This document shows, piece by piece, positions 35,410-43,710 of a DNA stretch of 64,000 nucleotides. A program made the translations under genes and the position numbers. Under the pieces are notes generated by a model. That model saw only the letters and a program-made list of their open reading frames with translations, had not been told where the DNA came from and searched no databases. This stretch comes from an uncultured Synechococcales cyanobacterium. GTDB taxonomy: Bacteria > Cyanobacteriota > Cyanobacteriia > Thermosynechococcales > Thermosynechococcaceae. How positions within the stretch are numbered: position 1 is the first letter of the stretch; each line of letters begins with the position of its first letter. Where the stretch lies: the NCBI GenBank assembly GCA_902806435.1, contig CADCWO010000103.1, forward strand, positions 63,308 to 127,307, written 5' to 3'.

Positions 35410-36144
35410 ATGGCATCTCTCAGTGGAAAAGTTGCGATTGTGACTGGCGCGTCCCGCGGCATTGGCCGGGCGATCGCCGAACGCTTAGCCAAGGAGGGTG
35501 CCTCTGTTGTGATTAACTATGCCCATAGCGCTGATGAAGCCCAAAAAGTGGTGCAGGCGATCGCATCCACTGGTGGAAGGGCTTTAGCCGTGCAAGCCAA
35601 TGTAAGCCAACTTGAAGATATCCGTCGTTTGTTTCAAGTAACCGTGGCTCAGTTCGGCAAGTTGGATATCGTTGTCAATAATGCCGGAGTCGCCATCTAC
35701 AAACCGCTGGCTGACGCAACAGAGCAAGACTTTGATACCACGTTTGGCCTCAACGCTAGGGGTACTTTCTTTTCGCTACAAGAAGCGGCACAGCAACTAG
35801 GGGAGGGAGGGCGGATTGTCAGTATCTCGACAGCCGCTACAGCTATGGGCAGTCCTGGCGGTTCTTTCTACGCCGGCAGCAAAGCAGCAGTGGAGCAGTT
35901 TAGCAAATCCCTGGCCAGGGAAATCGGCGATCGCGGCATCACGGTTAACGTGGTTTCACCAGGCTTCACGGATACAGAGATGCTGGCTAGCAATCCGCAA
36001 TACAAAGAAATTGGAGCAAAAATGTCTCCCTTGGGCCGCTTGGGACAACCTCAAGATATTGCTGATGTTGTGGCGTTTCTAGTTAGTGACCAGGGGCGTT
36101 GGATCACCGGACAAAATATTGAAGCTGGAGGCGGTGTAGTCTGA
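35410..36144 (+). CDS. Short-chain dehydrogenase/reductase
   Basis: A 244-residue classical SDR. The cofactor motif TGASRGIG is at residues 12-19, NNAGVA around 92, a serine in VSISTAATAMG, and the catalytic YAGSK near 154-158. The C-terminal WITGQNIEAGGGV is typical of 3-oxoacyl-ACP reductase-like members. The presence of NYAHSADEAQ after the second strand suggests NADP(H). The substrate is unknown; the ABM gene 33 bases upstream may be a partner. The gene is intact. Confidence 0.92.
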   Translation: MASLSGKVAIVTGASRGIGRAIAERLAKEGASVVINYAHSADEAQKVVQAIASTGGRALAVQANVSQLEDIRRLFQVTVAQFGKLDIVVNNAGVAIYKPLADATEQDFDTTFGLNARGTFFSLQEAAQQLGEGGRIVSISTAATAMGSPGGSFYAGSKAAVEQFSKSLAREIGDRGITVNVVSPGFTDTEMLASNPQYKEIGAKMSPLGRLGQPQDIADVVAFLVSDQGRWITGQNIEAGGGVV

Positions 36145-36226
36145 GGCGAAGTGCAAGAGGCAAGTTAAAGCAAATTTGCTCGCTATTCCACAGGGTCGAA
36201 CTCAGCGCGGATGAATTGATACAACT

Positions 36227-36640
36227 CAGCCAATCTTGATTCTTGGAGGCTTCACGGAACTGTTTACAGCCTTGCACCTAAATTATCATCGCTGCTCTTG
36301 GCCGACTACCCTGATTGAGCAGGCGTGGAGCTTTATCTTTAAGCCCTGGCGCTACGAGTTCCTCAGCGGGGAGATGAACCTCGAACGGGTCTGGCCCCAC
36401 TACGATAAGCTCCTGCACAACAGCGGCGTTAAGGTCGTTGGCGATCCGGTGCCAGCGATCAGCTTGGCAGCGGCGCAGGTCAGCTTAGCCTCTGGTTTAC
36501 ACTACACCTACAGCCACCTCCAGCTTGACGCAGCACCACTGGCTATTTCGGTAGCGAGGGAGCCTAAGAAAATTCCTTCCCCTACGGCACTAAAGAAGAG
36601 GCAATGGCCATGGCGAACACCTGCGGGAACTAAGTTTCTG
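36227..36640 (+). pseudogene. NDH-2-type FAD/NAD(P) oxidoreductase pseudogene
   Basis: One frame reads PILILGGFTELFTALHLNYH, then SFIFKPWRYEFLSGEMNLER and VWPHYDKLLHNSGVKVV, ending SLASGLHYTYSHLQL. This is the order seen in type II NADH dehydrogenases: a degraded GGGFGGL FAD motif, DRFxFKPLLYELLSGE, and the TGVRFV and V-LASG-TYSHLVLALG segments. After a frameshift near 36537 the next frame continues TGYFGSEGA, stop, ENSFPYGTKEEAMAMAN, again as in the family, and then breaks off. Only about 130 codons of some 400 remain. It separates the SDR from the MFS transporter. The full-length frame at 36236-36727 is an accident of this decay. Confidence 0.65.
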
Positions 36641-36683
36641 TTTAATGACCTCGACCTAAAGTCCATAAAAGGAAAACAACTTC

Positions 36684-37877
36684 ATGCAACCAGCAAGAGC
36701 CCGGGGTCAGCGGAACAACCCAAATAAAGTTTATCAGGACAAGAATCTACAGATCATTTTTGGGGTTGCTTTAGTTTCTGTCTTGGGTGTTGCTAGTATT
36801 ACCCCTGCCTTTCCCAAGCTAGCAGAGGCATTGGATGTCCCTCCAGAAAGTATTGGCCTGCTAGTTACTGTTTTCACCTTTCCAACAATGGTTTTAGGCC
36901 CAGTACTGGGTGTGCTGGCCGATCGCTGGGGTCGCAAGAAAATTTTGGTTCCATCCCTACTCCTATTTGGCATTGCTGGAACTGCCTGTGCCTTTGCGCG
37001 CGACTTTAACTTGTTGCTGCTGATGCGCTTTGTGCAAGGGGTTGGGGCTGCCTCCTTGCTTTCGCTGAGCGTGACGCTGATTGGTGATTTGTACGTGGGT
37101 GAAAGACGAACAGCCGCGATGGGCTACAACGCCAGTGTTAGCAGTATTGGCACCGCTACCTATCCCATTCTGGGCGGTACCCTAGCAGTGCTGGGCTGGA
37201 ATTATCCTTTTATGATCTCTTTAGCCGCCATCCCGATCGCGCTGCTGGTGTCGTTTGCCCTCAAAAATCCGGAGCCAAAGGGTGAGCAGAACCTCAAAGT
37301 TTATTTGGGCAATGCTTGGAAAAGTCTGAGGAATCGTCAAATTGTCGGTCTGTTTATTGCCAGTGCTGCCAATTTCGTTCTCTTGTACGGTGCTTATGTC
37401 ACTTATTTGCCTTTGCTGATTGCCGACTCTTTTGGGGCATCAAGTTTTGTGATTGGGCTGGTGCTTTCCACTGTATCGGTGGCAATTGCTCTCACTTCTT
37501 CCCAGTTAAGTAGGCTGACTAGAGCTTTCTCAGCCAGCACCCTGATTCGCGCTTCCTTTGTTCTTTATGCTTTGGCTCTGGTGATCGTGCCCTTTGTCCC
37601 TAATCTCTGGCTCCTCTTCATCCCAACGACAATATTTGGCATTGGCCTAGGAATTGGTTTTCCCAGTATCCAAACCCTGTTGGCGGAGCTAGCGCCAAAG
37701 GAGTACCTGGGAGCGGTGATGTCAGTCAATGGCACCTTCTTTGGCTTGGGCCAAACCCTGGGACCACTATTGATGGGTATTACTTTTGGCCTAGGCGGCA
37801 TTAATGCTGTGTTTTATGCCGGCGTGGGGGTCGCGATCGCAACACTTGTCGTATTTCGCTACTGCACCTGCCTTTAA
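36684..37877 (+). CDS. MFS transporter
   Basis: A 397-residue inner-membrane carrier with about twelve hydrophobic segments. The signature loop between helices 2 and 3, GVLADRWGRKKILVPSLLL, is clear, and LMRFVQGVGAASLLSLSVTL marks helix 4-5. The C-terminal half has LWLLFIPTTIFGIGLGIGFP. It belongs to the drug/sugar-efflux side of the MFS by general appearance, but the substrate cannot be assigned. The first 20 residues after the ATG at 36684 are basic and come from the end of the NDH-2 remnant, so a later start is possible. Near the C-terminus the tail is short (FRYCTCL). Confidence 0.88.
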   Translation: MQPARARGQRNNPNKVYQDKNLQIIFGVALVSVLGVASITPAFPKLAEALDVPPESIGLLVTVFTFPTMVLGPVLGVLADRWGRKKILVPSLLLFGIAGTACAFARDFNLLLLMRFVQGVGAASLLSLSVTLIGDLYVGERRTAAMGYNASVSSIGTATYPILGGTLAVLGWNYPFMISLAAIPIALLVSFALKNPEPKGEQNLKVYLGNAWKSLRNRQIVGLFIASAANFVLLYGAYVTYLPLLIADSFGASSFVIGLVLSTVSVAIALTSSQLSRLTRAFSASTLIRASFVLYALALVIVPFVPNLWLLFIPTTIFGIGLGIGFPSIQTLLAELAPKEYLGAVMSVNGTFFGLGQTLGPLLMGITFGLGGINAVFYAGVGVAIATLVVFRYCTCL

Positions 37878-37900
37878 CTGCCTTTAACAATCATCTGTCA

Positions 37901-38404
37901 TTACCGACATCCCAAAGAATTGCGTGTACGAACGCCAGTAACCGAATTAACACCACTAGCAGACTTGCACAGTTCTAGAATCTGTTGACGATCTAACACG
38001 GCAAAGCTAAAGTCTGCTCCCGTTACATTTGCACCCCGAAAATTCGACCTCAGCAGCATTGCAGAATCGAGAACTGCATCACTGAGATCCGCACCCGACA
38101 AGTCGCTAAGGTAGGCAATGCCATCACTGAAGTTGGCTCCGTGAAAGTTAGCGTTATGTAGGGATGAACCGTTAAAAACGGCACCTCGTAAGTCGGCACT
38201 GCTAAAGTTGGCATCTTCTAGCTTGGCATTGCTAAATTCTGCTTTCATTAAACCTTGCCCGGAGTAGTCTTTAGTGGCGTTGTTCACATCATCATAAGCC
38301 CGGACAGCCGCAGAACTAGCAGCATGGGCAGGTAATGGTAAAACAGTGACCAGCGCTAGTAAAGTAATCAATAAAATTTCTAGAAGTGGCCGAAGTATCC
38401 GCAT
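37901..38404 (-). CDS. Exported pentapeptide repeat protein
   Basis: A 167-residue protein with a signal peptide ([20 protein letters not shown], cleavage near residue 29) and about 15 pentapeptides, such as [20 protein letters not shown]. Two cysteines near the end (ELCKSAS and NSLGCR) may form a disulfide. It resembles thylakoid-lumen pentapeptide proteins of cyanobacteria and plants; the actual role is not known. It is convergent with the MFS gene, 24 bases away. The paralogue at 25968 has no signal peptide. Confidence 0.85.
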   Translation of the reverse strand: MRILRPLLEILLITLLALVTVLPLPAHAASSAAVRAYDDVNNATKDYSGQGLMKAEFSNAKLEDANFSSADLRGAVFNGSSLHNANFHGANFSDGIAYLSDLSGADLSDAVLDSAMLLRSNFRGANVTGADFSFAVLDRQQILELCKSASGVNSVTGVRTRNSLGCR

Positions 38405-38619
38405 AGTAGACTAAATGACCCAGTCGCTTGATGTCATTAAACTTAACATTTAATGGGTGGCTGATCTTTAGGTGCTTTTGCAGCTAACGCCCTAATGGTA
38501 GGCTAAGACTCGTAAACTCAATCGGCAACAAATTCATAAAGGCTCATTCACGATTCTGGCTCTTCCTTTGCTGGCTTACCTCTGAGCTTAATTGGTTGGA
38601 ACTTAAATCATTAAGGACG

Positions 38620-39810
38620 CTAGATTGGGTTTTCTGCTGGAAAAAGTTTTTGAAAATTGCTGTCCTGGTTCCCTAATGTTTCGTAGTAGAAAAGGGCAAC
38701 TCCAGCAAACTTGCGATTACGAACTGCCTGCACTTGCGCTTTAACTTGGGTGATTGGCACTGGGCGCCGCTTCAGTCCCAGCAGAATACCAACGCTGACC
38801 GGAATGTGACGCTGCGCCGCCTGGACTTCTGGACGGTCTAATTCTACGGTAAACTTCTGCAGATTCTGCCGGTACACTTGCAAGACCAGTTCTTCGACTA
38901 AACCTCGCTGTACCCAAGTGTGCCAATCCAGCAGTAGGTGGCGGTAGGAGGAGCTTTGCGGGTTGGGAGAAAGCGCCACCACACAGTTAGGCTTACGGGC
39001 TTTAATGGTTTGAAATATCCGCTTCATGAACCCAGTGATTTTCTCAGCTCGCCAGCGCATCCACTCTGGGTCGCGGAGATTGTTTGGCGGACGTCGTCCT
39101 TGATGTTCTTGCTGATAAAGCTGAACCGTAAAAGAGTCATAACCTAATTCCACAGGGAGCCCGAAGTGATCATCAAACTGGATACCGTCGATATTGTAAT
39201 TAGCAACAATTTCGACAATCAGATCCAGAATAAATTGCTGCACTTGCGGCTGTAAGGGATTTAGCCAAACCCGTTTGTCTTCACCTTGCTGGACAATCTG
39301 ACTGCCATTACGGCGGTGGGTAATCCAGTCGGGGTGACGCCGTGCCAGCTCAGAGCTGGCGGGAGCCATGAAGCCAAACTCAAACCAGGGGACGACCTTT
39401 AATCCTAGGCGATGCCCCTGACTGATAACTTCTGCTAGCATATCTCGGTTCTGTAGCCCTGGTTCTGGAGTCAGCGATCGCCCTACGATCTTTTCAGCCG
39501 TCATACTAGGGTAGAGGGTGTATCCCCAATTCCAAACTGTGGGATAGACCGCGTTGAAGTGAAGCTGACTCAACCGCAGCAAGGCCCGGCTCAGGCGTTG
39601 GCGCTCAAACAAAACATCGCTGTCAATGTTCGTCAACCAAATTCCCCGCACCTCCCTGACTGGATAGGCGGGTCTTCCCACCAGAGGTGCTTCTGTTAAA
39701 GGTGGCACCACTGATTGCCAATTCGCAACCAGAGGGAGTTGCCCTGCCAGAAGAAATGCTAGTCCTAAACCTAATAGAGCTAACAAGGCAGCTTGGTACT
39801 TGCGCCTCAC
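38620..39810 (-). CDS. GHL10 (DUF187) family glycoside-hydrolase-like protein
   Basis: About 396 residues. The N-terminus has a membrane anchor or signal (YQAALLALLGLGLAFLLAGQ), followed by the GHL10 domain: VREVRGIWLTNIDSDVLFER, FNAVYPTVWNWGYTLYPS, DGIQFDDHFG with likely catalytic acids, and VVALSPNPQS. Relatives act on cell-wall or extracellular sugars in the periplasm; the substrate is unknown. I chose the GTG at 39810, because the longer frame to 39921 overlaps the PHP gene by 115 bases, whereas this GTG overlaps the PHP stop as GTGA, a common coupling arrangement. The protein then starts directly with the basic residues before the hydrophobic run. Confidence 0.85.
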   Translation of the reverse strand: MRRKYQAALLALLGLGLAFLLAGQLPLVANWQSVVPPLTEAPLVGRPAYPVREVRGIWLTNIDSDVLFERQRLSRALLRLSQLHFNAVYPTVWNWGYTLYPSMTAEKIVGRSLTPEPGLQNRDMLAEVISQGHRLGLKVVPWFEFGFMAPASSELARRHPDWITHRRNGSQIVQQGEDKRVWLNPLQPQVQQFILDLIVEIVANYNIDGIQFDDHFGLPVELGYDSFTVQLYQQEHQGRRPPNNLRDPEWMRWRAEKITGFMKRIFQTIKARKPNCVVALSPNPQSSSYRHLLLDWHTWVQRGLVEELVLQVYRQNLQKFTVELDRPEVQAAQRHIPVSVGILLGLKRRPVPITQVKAQVQAVRNRKFAGVALFYYETLGNQDSNFQKLFPAENPI

Positions 39811-40490
39811 AACCTTTGAAGTAGATTGGTGCCGTGGGTATCCGTCCCGCAGGTATTCAAGAGCCCATAGTGATTTCCCAGCTCCTGTACCACTGCTGTT
39901 TGCTGAGGGCTGGGTTGCCAAACTGAAGGATTGTTATAGCAGTAGTAGGTTTCAACCCCATCAATTCCTAACTTTGCCGCGGCGGGAATTAATTCGGTTG
40001 GCGATCGCCGGTAGCGAACTGGATGCGCTAAAACAGCTAAACCGCCAGCTGAGTGAAGTGCTCCAATTACGCTCTCGGCAACCGCTGCTGCACCCACCGG
40101 CGCTTGCCCTTGCAAGTAGGGAACAATGGCACCGTGTTCCGGATCAAAGGCATATCCTAAAATATGTACTTCCGTTGATAGCAGCTCTGAGGTGATTTCC
40201 ACTCCTGTCCAAAATGTAGGGCCAGTATCCGTCCCTAGCTCCTGCTGCCAAGAGTTCAAATAGTCCCGCGCCGCTTGCGATCCATCCACTGTATGGTGAT
40301 CGGTAATGGCAAATCCTTGCAGGCCGAGAGCGATCGCTTGGTGCATCAGAGTCTCAGGCTGCAGCTGTCCATCCGAGTACACGGTATGCATATGAAAGTT
40401 AAAGAACCGGGGACAGCTACCGGCATCAATGGTTTGGAAAACGGCCTTAAGTTTGGACCGAGTATCCTGTCGTACTGGATTCACAACCAT
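39807..40490 (-). CDS. PHP-domain phosphoesterase
   Basis: A 227-residue metal-dependent phosphoesterase. The metal-binding motifs are present: FHMHTVYSDGQLQPE near residue 33, ITDHHTVDGS, AVLAHPVRY, and CGTDTHGTNLLQR at the end. Proteins of this size include the YciV/RNase AM type, which removes nucleotides from 5' phosphorylated RNA or hydrolyses 3',5'-bisphosphates; the exact reaction here is inference. The stop codon overlaps the GTG start of the GHL10 gene, so the two are probably translated together. A decayed relative lies at 43444-43665. Confidence 0.88.
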   Translation of the reverse strand: MVVNPVRQDTRSKLKAVFQTIDAGSCPRFFNFHMHTVYSDGQLQPETLMHQAIALGLQGFAITDHHTVDGSQAARDYLNSWQQELGTDTGPTFWTGVEITSELLSTEVHILGYAFDPEHGAIVPYLQGQAPVGAAAVAESVIGALHSAGGLAVLAHPVRYRRSPTELIPAAAKLGIDGVETYYCYNNPSVWQPSPQQTAVVQELGNHYGLLNTCGTDTHGTNLLQRL

Positions 40491-40603
40491 AACTGCCTCA
40501 AGAATCAGAAGGGCACGGGTCTACTATATCGAAATCTGGCTTGCCCCTGACTTTAAGAAATTGCTGGTTTCATACCCATTATTTGATGACTCTGGAAGAG
40601 GCC

Positions 40604-42079
40604 TTAGCCGGCTAGATCGACCATCTCACGTACATTACCCCGTACACCACCCACCCCTTGAGCAAACTGGCGGTCTTGCTTGTGGACTAGCATTGACATC
40701 CCATCCTTTGGTGCCATAACAATCACTCCATAGCGATCGATCTTCTGAGGAATAAATTGCAGGCGGTAGCGTTGTAATAACATTGCCAGCACTATCTTCA
40801 TCTCCATCATGGCAAATCCGACCCCGATGCACATCCGGGGGCCGGCACTAAATGGATTGTATTCAAAGATGGTAGGTTCAATAGTCTCCCAGCGCCGAGG
40901 GTTAAAAAGCTCTGGACGTGGATACAGCTCGGGCATATGGTGGGTTTGATAAATGCTGACAAGTACCTCTGTTCCCTGCGGGAGGGCATAGCCACCGAGC
41001 TGAGTAGGTTGTGCGGTAACGCGTCCATTCCACGGCACCGGCGGTAACACCCGCATGCTTTCTTTAATAACTTTCTCCAAGAGCGGCAGCCGTGGCAACT
41101 GCTCCACCTTTGGAGCCTCACCCTGAAGCACGCCCTGTAGTTCATCGAGCAGGTCGGCAGCTACCTGCGGATGCTGTGAGAGCAAGAACAGCGTCCAGGT
41201 CAAGGCATTAGAGCTGGTCTCGTGACCAGCGGCGAAGATCACGCCGGCATGTCCTAGCAGTTCATCTTCATTCAGTACGGCACCAGTCTCATCACACGCC
41301 TGGATTAGCATAGATAAAACATCTTTATCACCACCGCCTGCCGCTCGCTTATGCGCTATCATTCCCCGCATCTCCTCATCAAGTCGGGTAATCAAATTCA
41401 GGAACCGATGATAGGGCAGTCCCGGCAAATCAAGGGGTAACAAAGCGATCAGCGGCGACGAGAGTAGAGCCAGGGCATCCTGTAAAAGCCTCCCGGTACA
41501 ACCACCACCTTCGCCAATATCTTCGCCAAATAGGGTTTTAGTGGCAACTCGCAGAGTGAGCAGTCGCATTACTTCGGCAATATTACTTGGTTCCCCGATC
41601 TGCCAATGATCCAAAACTGATTGCGTAATCGCAACAATATCGTTGCAGTAGGACTCGACCTGTTGTTTATGGAACGCAGGCATCAGAAGCTGGCGATGTT
41701 GCCGATGCTGATCGCTATTAACGCCGAATAGCCCCACTACAAAATGCTTGAGTGGCTCAGTGCGCTCAGAATCAGTTCCCTTGCGGTACAGCTTTCCTGA
41801 CAGAGGATGCTTGTAGTAAATTTCGTGCTGGGTCGCAACTTGGCGCACAAGTTCTGGCCCATAGGCAAACACAGTCCCAGGACAGTTGAGCAGGGGCGAG
41901 TAAATATTAGTGCCCCCACCGTAGGATAGGGAGACAATCGGCCCATAGTTTTGAAACAGTTGACGTGTATAGCCAATTGAGTCTTTGGCAAAGCGAAAAG
42001 CATTAGTTGCGCGCCCAAAGACTTTTACAGGGCTAGGACCAGGTACGTCCAGAGCAGGCTTATGTGCAATCGTTTTCAT
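40604..42079 (-). CDS. Cytochrome P450
   Basis: A 491-residue P450. The oxygen-binding helix reads LGHAGVIFAAGHETSSNALT, the ExxR motif is in VIKESMRVLPPVPWNG, and the heme ligand cysteine is in FSAGPRMCIGVGFAMMEMK (about residue 418). The start DVPGPSPVKVFGRATNAFR resembles cyanobacterial P450s of the CYP110 kind, which hydroxylate fatty acids or terpenes; that assignment is tentative. The enzyme is likely membrane-associated or soluble, needing ferredoxin. The leader has an AGCAGCTCTTC hairpin motif that recurs before the DUF4383 gene. Confidence 0.93.
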   Translation of the reverse strand: MKTIAHKPALDVPGPSPVKVFGRATNAFRFAKDSIGYTRQLFQNYGPIVSLSYGGGTNIYSPLLNCPGTVFAYGPELVRQVATQHEIYYKHPLSGKLYRKGTDSERTEPLKHFVVGLFGVNSDQHRQHRQLLMPAFHKQQVESYCNDIVAITQSVLDHWQIGEPSNIAEVMRLLTLRVATKTLFGEDIGEGGGCTGRLLQDALALLSSPLIALLPLDLPGLPYHRFLNLITRLDEEMRGMIAHKRAAGGGDKDVLSMLIQACDETGAVLNEDELLGHAGVIFAAGHETSSNALTWTLFLLSQHPQVAADLLDELQGVLQGEAPKVEQLPRLPLLEKVIKESMRVLPPVPWNGRVTAQPTQLGGYALPQGTEVLVSIYQTHHMPELYPRPELFNPRRWETIEPTIFEYNPFSAGPRMCIGVGFAMMEMKIVLAMLLQRYRLQFIPQKIDRYGVIVMAPKDGMSMLVHKQDRQFAQGVGGVRGNVREMVDLAG

Positions 42080-42231
42080 CAGCTACTTGAGGGTCAACAC
42101 AAAAGAGTTAAGGCACAATACCCAGAAGATCCAAGATTAAACAGGAAAGCGGGGGTTCCACCCGCCAAATTTAAACCTACTGAGGTTTTCAGTTCAATCT
42201 ACCGTCGGAGCGCCTACAGCAGCTAGTTCAG

Positions 42232-42252
42232 CTTCCAAACGGGAAGAGCTGC
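42232..42252 (-). promoter_or_regulatory. Leader motif upstream of P450, shared with DUF4383
   Basis: Minus strand AGCAGCTCTTCCCGTTTGG, then AAG, about 150-175 bases before the P450 ATG. CTTC-CCGTTTGG-AAG could form a small hairpin. Nearly the same string is found at 43227-43250 before the DUF4383 gene. Confidence 0.4.
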
Positions 42253-42608
42253 TATGACTAGATCTGAGAGAGGTAGTACCTTCTAGCTTAACTATGATGT
42301 CTCAGCTTTAGAAAGCAAACTCATCTTGAGATAAACAGTCTTCTCATCTACCAATTCCTACTAATCTATGGGGCTAATGATGTTGACCATCGGGGGAATC
42401 ACGCTTGGTTAACTTGATGTACTTCTCACCATCCATGTGATTCATGGTGCCCCTATGCACACCAGTTACTCCTTGCCTTCTATCTTCATGCTTTAGCGTG
42501 GACCATTAAGCGAAGCACCTTTTAATCTCGGATGTGTTCATAGAAGACCGCTTGAGTATTACTGAATTGAGACATCAATTAACTGTAATTGTTAGGAAAA
42601 CCATTTTA

Positions 42609-42635
42609 CTGAGCGCCTAACCGTTAGGCGCTCAG
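42609..42635. repeat. Perfect 13-base inverted repeat
   Basis: CTGAGCGCCTAAC, C, GTTAGGCGCTCAG: an exact palindrome of 27 bases with a single central base, about 100 bases behind the DUF4383 stop. There is no T-run on either side, so terminator function is unproven. Confidence 0.7.
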
Positions 42636-42736
42636 TTTGCAGCAGTTGTCTTGCAGCTTGGGGAATTAGGCCTTGGAAGACCTTGATGTCAATTCACAAG
42701 AGATTTTTTCCCCATGGCACGAGCTGGAAGCTTCTC

Positions 42737-43162
42737 CTACACGGCTCGAGGACCGATGTCCCTAGTTCTAGGTGTAGCGTATCCAAAGTAGGCCGAGACC
42801 AATGCCGTTAACCCATGGAGCCAGACTTCGTTGCCGAAGAGCGGGATGAAGCCGAAGGTTGTGTCCATACTCGGAATCAAACCTAAAACTGCTAATACTG
42901 CAAAGAAAATGGTCAAACCACGGGCAAATAGCTGCGCACTGCTAACGCTACGATAGGCAAGGATACCTAAGATCCCAACCGTCAGGTGCACAAGATTATG
43001 CAACAGATTGACGGGGAAGAGGCCGAACAAGTAGCCATAGCCAGCATCAACTGTGAGAATAGGTGCGCCGATAGGGAGTGAAACTAGGTTTGGCACAAGC
43101 CCCAGCATGCCTAAAAGCACGAAGAAAATACCAATGGTCAGGGCGAAATAGCGAGTAGTCAT
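42737..43162 (-). CDS. DUF4383 small membrane protein
   Basis: A 141-residue protein with four membrane segments: LTIGIFFVLLGMLGLVPNLV, LLHNLVHLTVGILGILAYR, GLTIFFAVLAVLGLIPSM and LHGLTALVSAYFGYA. NLLHNLVHLTVGI and the repeated GLIP/GLVP loops are typical of DUF4383. Function is unknown; related genes are common in cyanobacteria and actinobacteria, often in stress contexts. The gene stands alone on the minus strand, and its leader shares a motif with the P450 gene. Confidence 0.85.
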   Translation of the reverse strand: MTTRYFALTIGIFFVLLGMLGLVPNLVSLPIGAPILTVDAGYGYLFGLFPVNLLHNLVHLTVGILGILAYRSVSSAQLFARGLTIFFAVLAVLGLIPSMDTTFGFIPLFGNEVWLHGLTALVSAYFGYATPRTRDIGPRAV

Positions 43163-43226
43163 ACAAGTACCTCTTCTCTCTAAGCTTTACTCAGAAATTC
43201 CCTTACGAAGCTTCCTCTAACTGGGC

Positions 43227-43250
43227 ACTTCGCAAGCGAGAAGAGCTGCT
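43227..43250 (-). promoter_or_regulatory. Leader motif upstream of DUF4383, shared with P450
   Basis: Minus strand AGCAGCTCTTCTCGCTTGCG, then AAG, about 65-90 bases before the ATG. CTTCTCG and CGAAG can pair around CTTG. It differs from the copy at 42232-42252 at only a few positions. Confidence 0.4.
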
Positions 43251-43443
43251 GAAATAGGTGGGTCAAATCAAAATTAATTCTCTCAACCCAGACTAGTCTG
43301 TTGAGCTGGGTATTGGCTGAACAACAGGTTCAGTTGATCTAGGCTCACCTACTGAATCTAGCAGGCTTCCTACTTCTATTATCCAAACAATCAGAGGGTT
43401 AGGGTGGATAATGCAAACTATTGCAACAGTTGACTGCTTGAAG

Positions 43444-43665
43444 TTAAGACCTGCCTAAATAGCTTCTCCAACCAGCTACCGCTTGTGATCTGTGCACGGT
43501 ATGGTGCTCGATCATGTTAAGTCCTTTTAGGCCTGAGGCGATCGCTAGCTCGTTTCTCTTTTTTTCGTATTCAGTTCCTGCGATGAGCGTGCTCCTCGGC
43601 ATCAGGAATGCTGGCATCAAGACCAATAGCAGTACGCTTAGAAAGTTGAGTATGTAAATGCCCTG
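43444..43665 (-). pseudogene. Remnant of a second PHP-domain gene
   Basis: One frame reads GHLHTQLSKRTAIGLD, resembling the HxH start of PHP proteins, and stops. After a frameshift the next frame reads ELAIASGLKGLNMIEHHTVH and RSQAV, aligned with AIALGLQGFAITDHHTVDGS of the intact protein at 39807-40490. The DNA also aligns around the GCGATCGC site in both. Only the first third of the domain is left. It lies directly upstream of the EamA transporter gene on the opposite strand. Confidence 0.6.
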
Positions 43666-43710
43666 TAGAGATCTTCTTTGAACGGGGATTAAGGAGGGTT
43701 AGGTCAAATC

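Larger units (their letters stand above)
42080..42736. other. 657-base gene-free region with hairpins
   Basis: It contains no convincing ORF. It has a hairpin GCGGG-GGTTCCA-CCCGC near 42149-42165, the shared leader motif at 42232-42252 and a perfect palindrome at 42609-42635. The sequence otherwise looks AT-leaning and random. It holds the P450 promoter and, on the other side, the end of the DUF4383 transcript. Confidence 0.4.
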
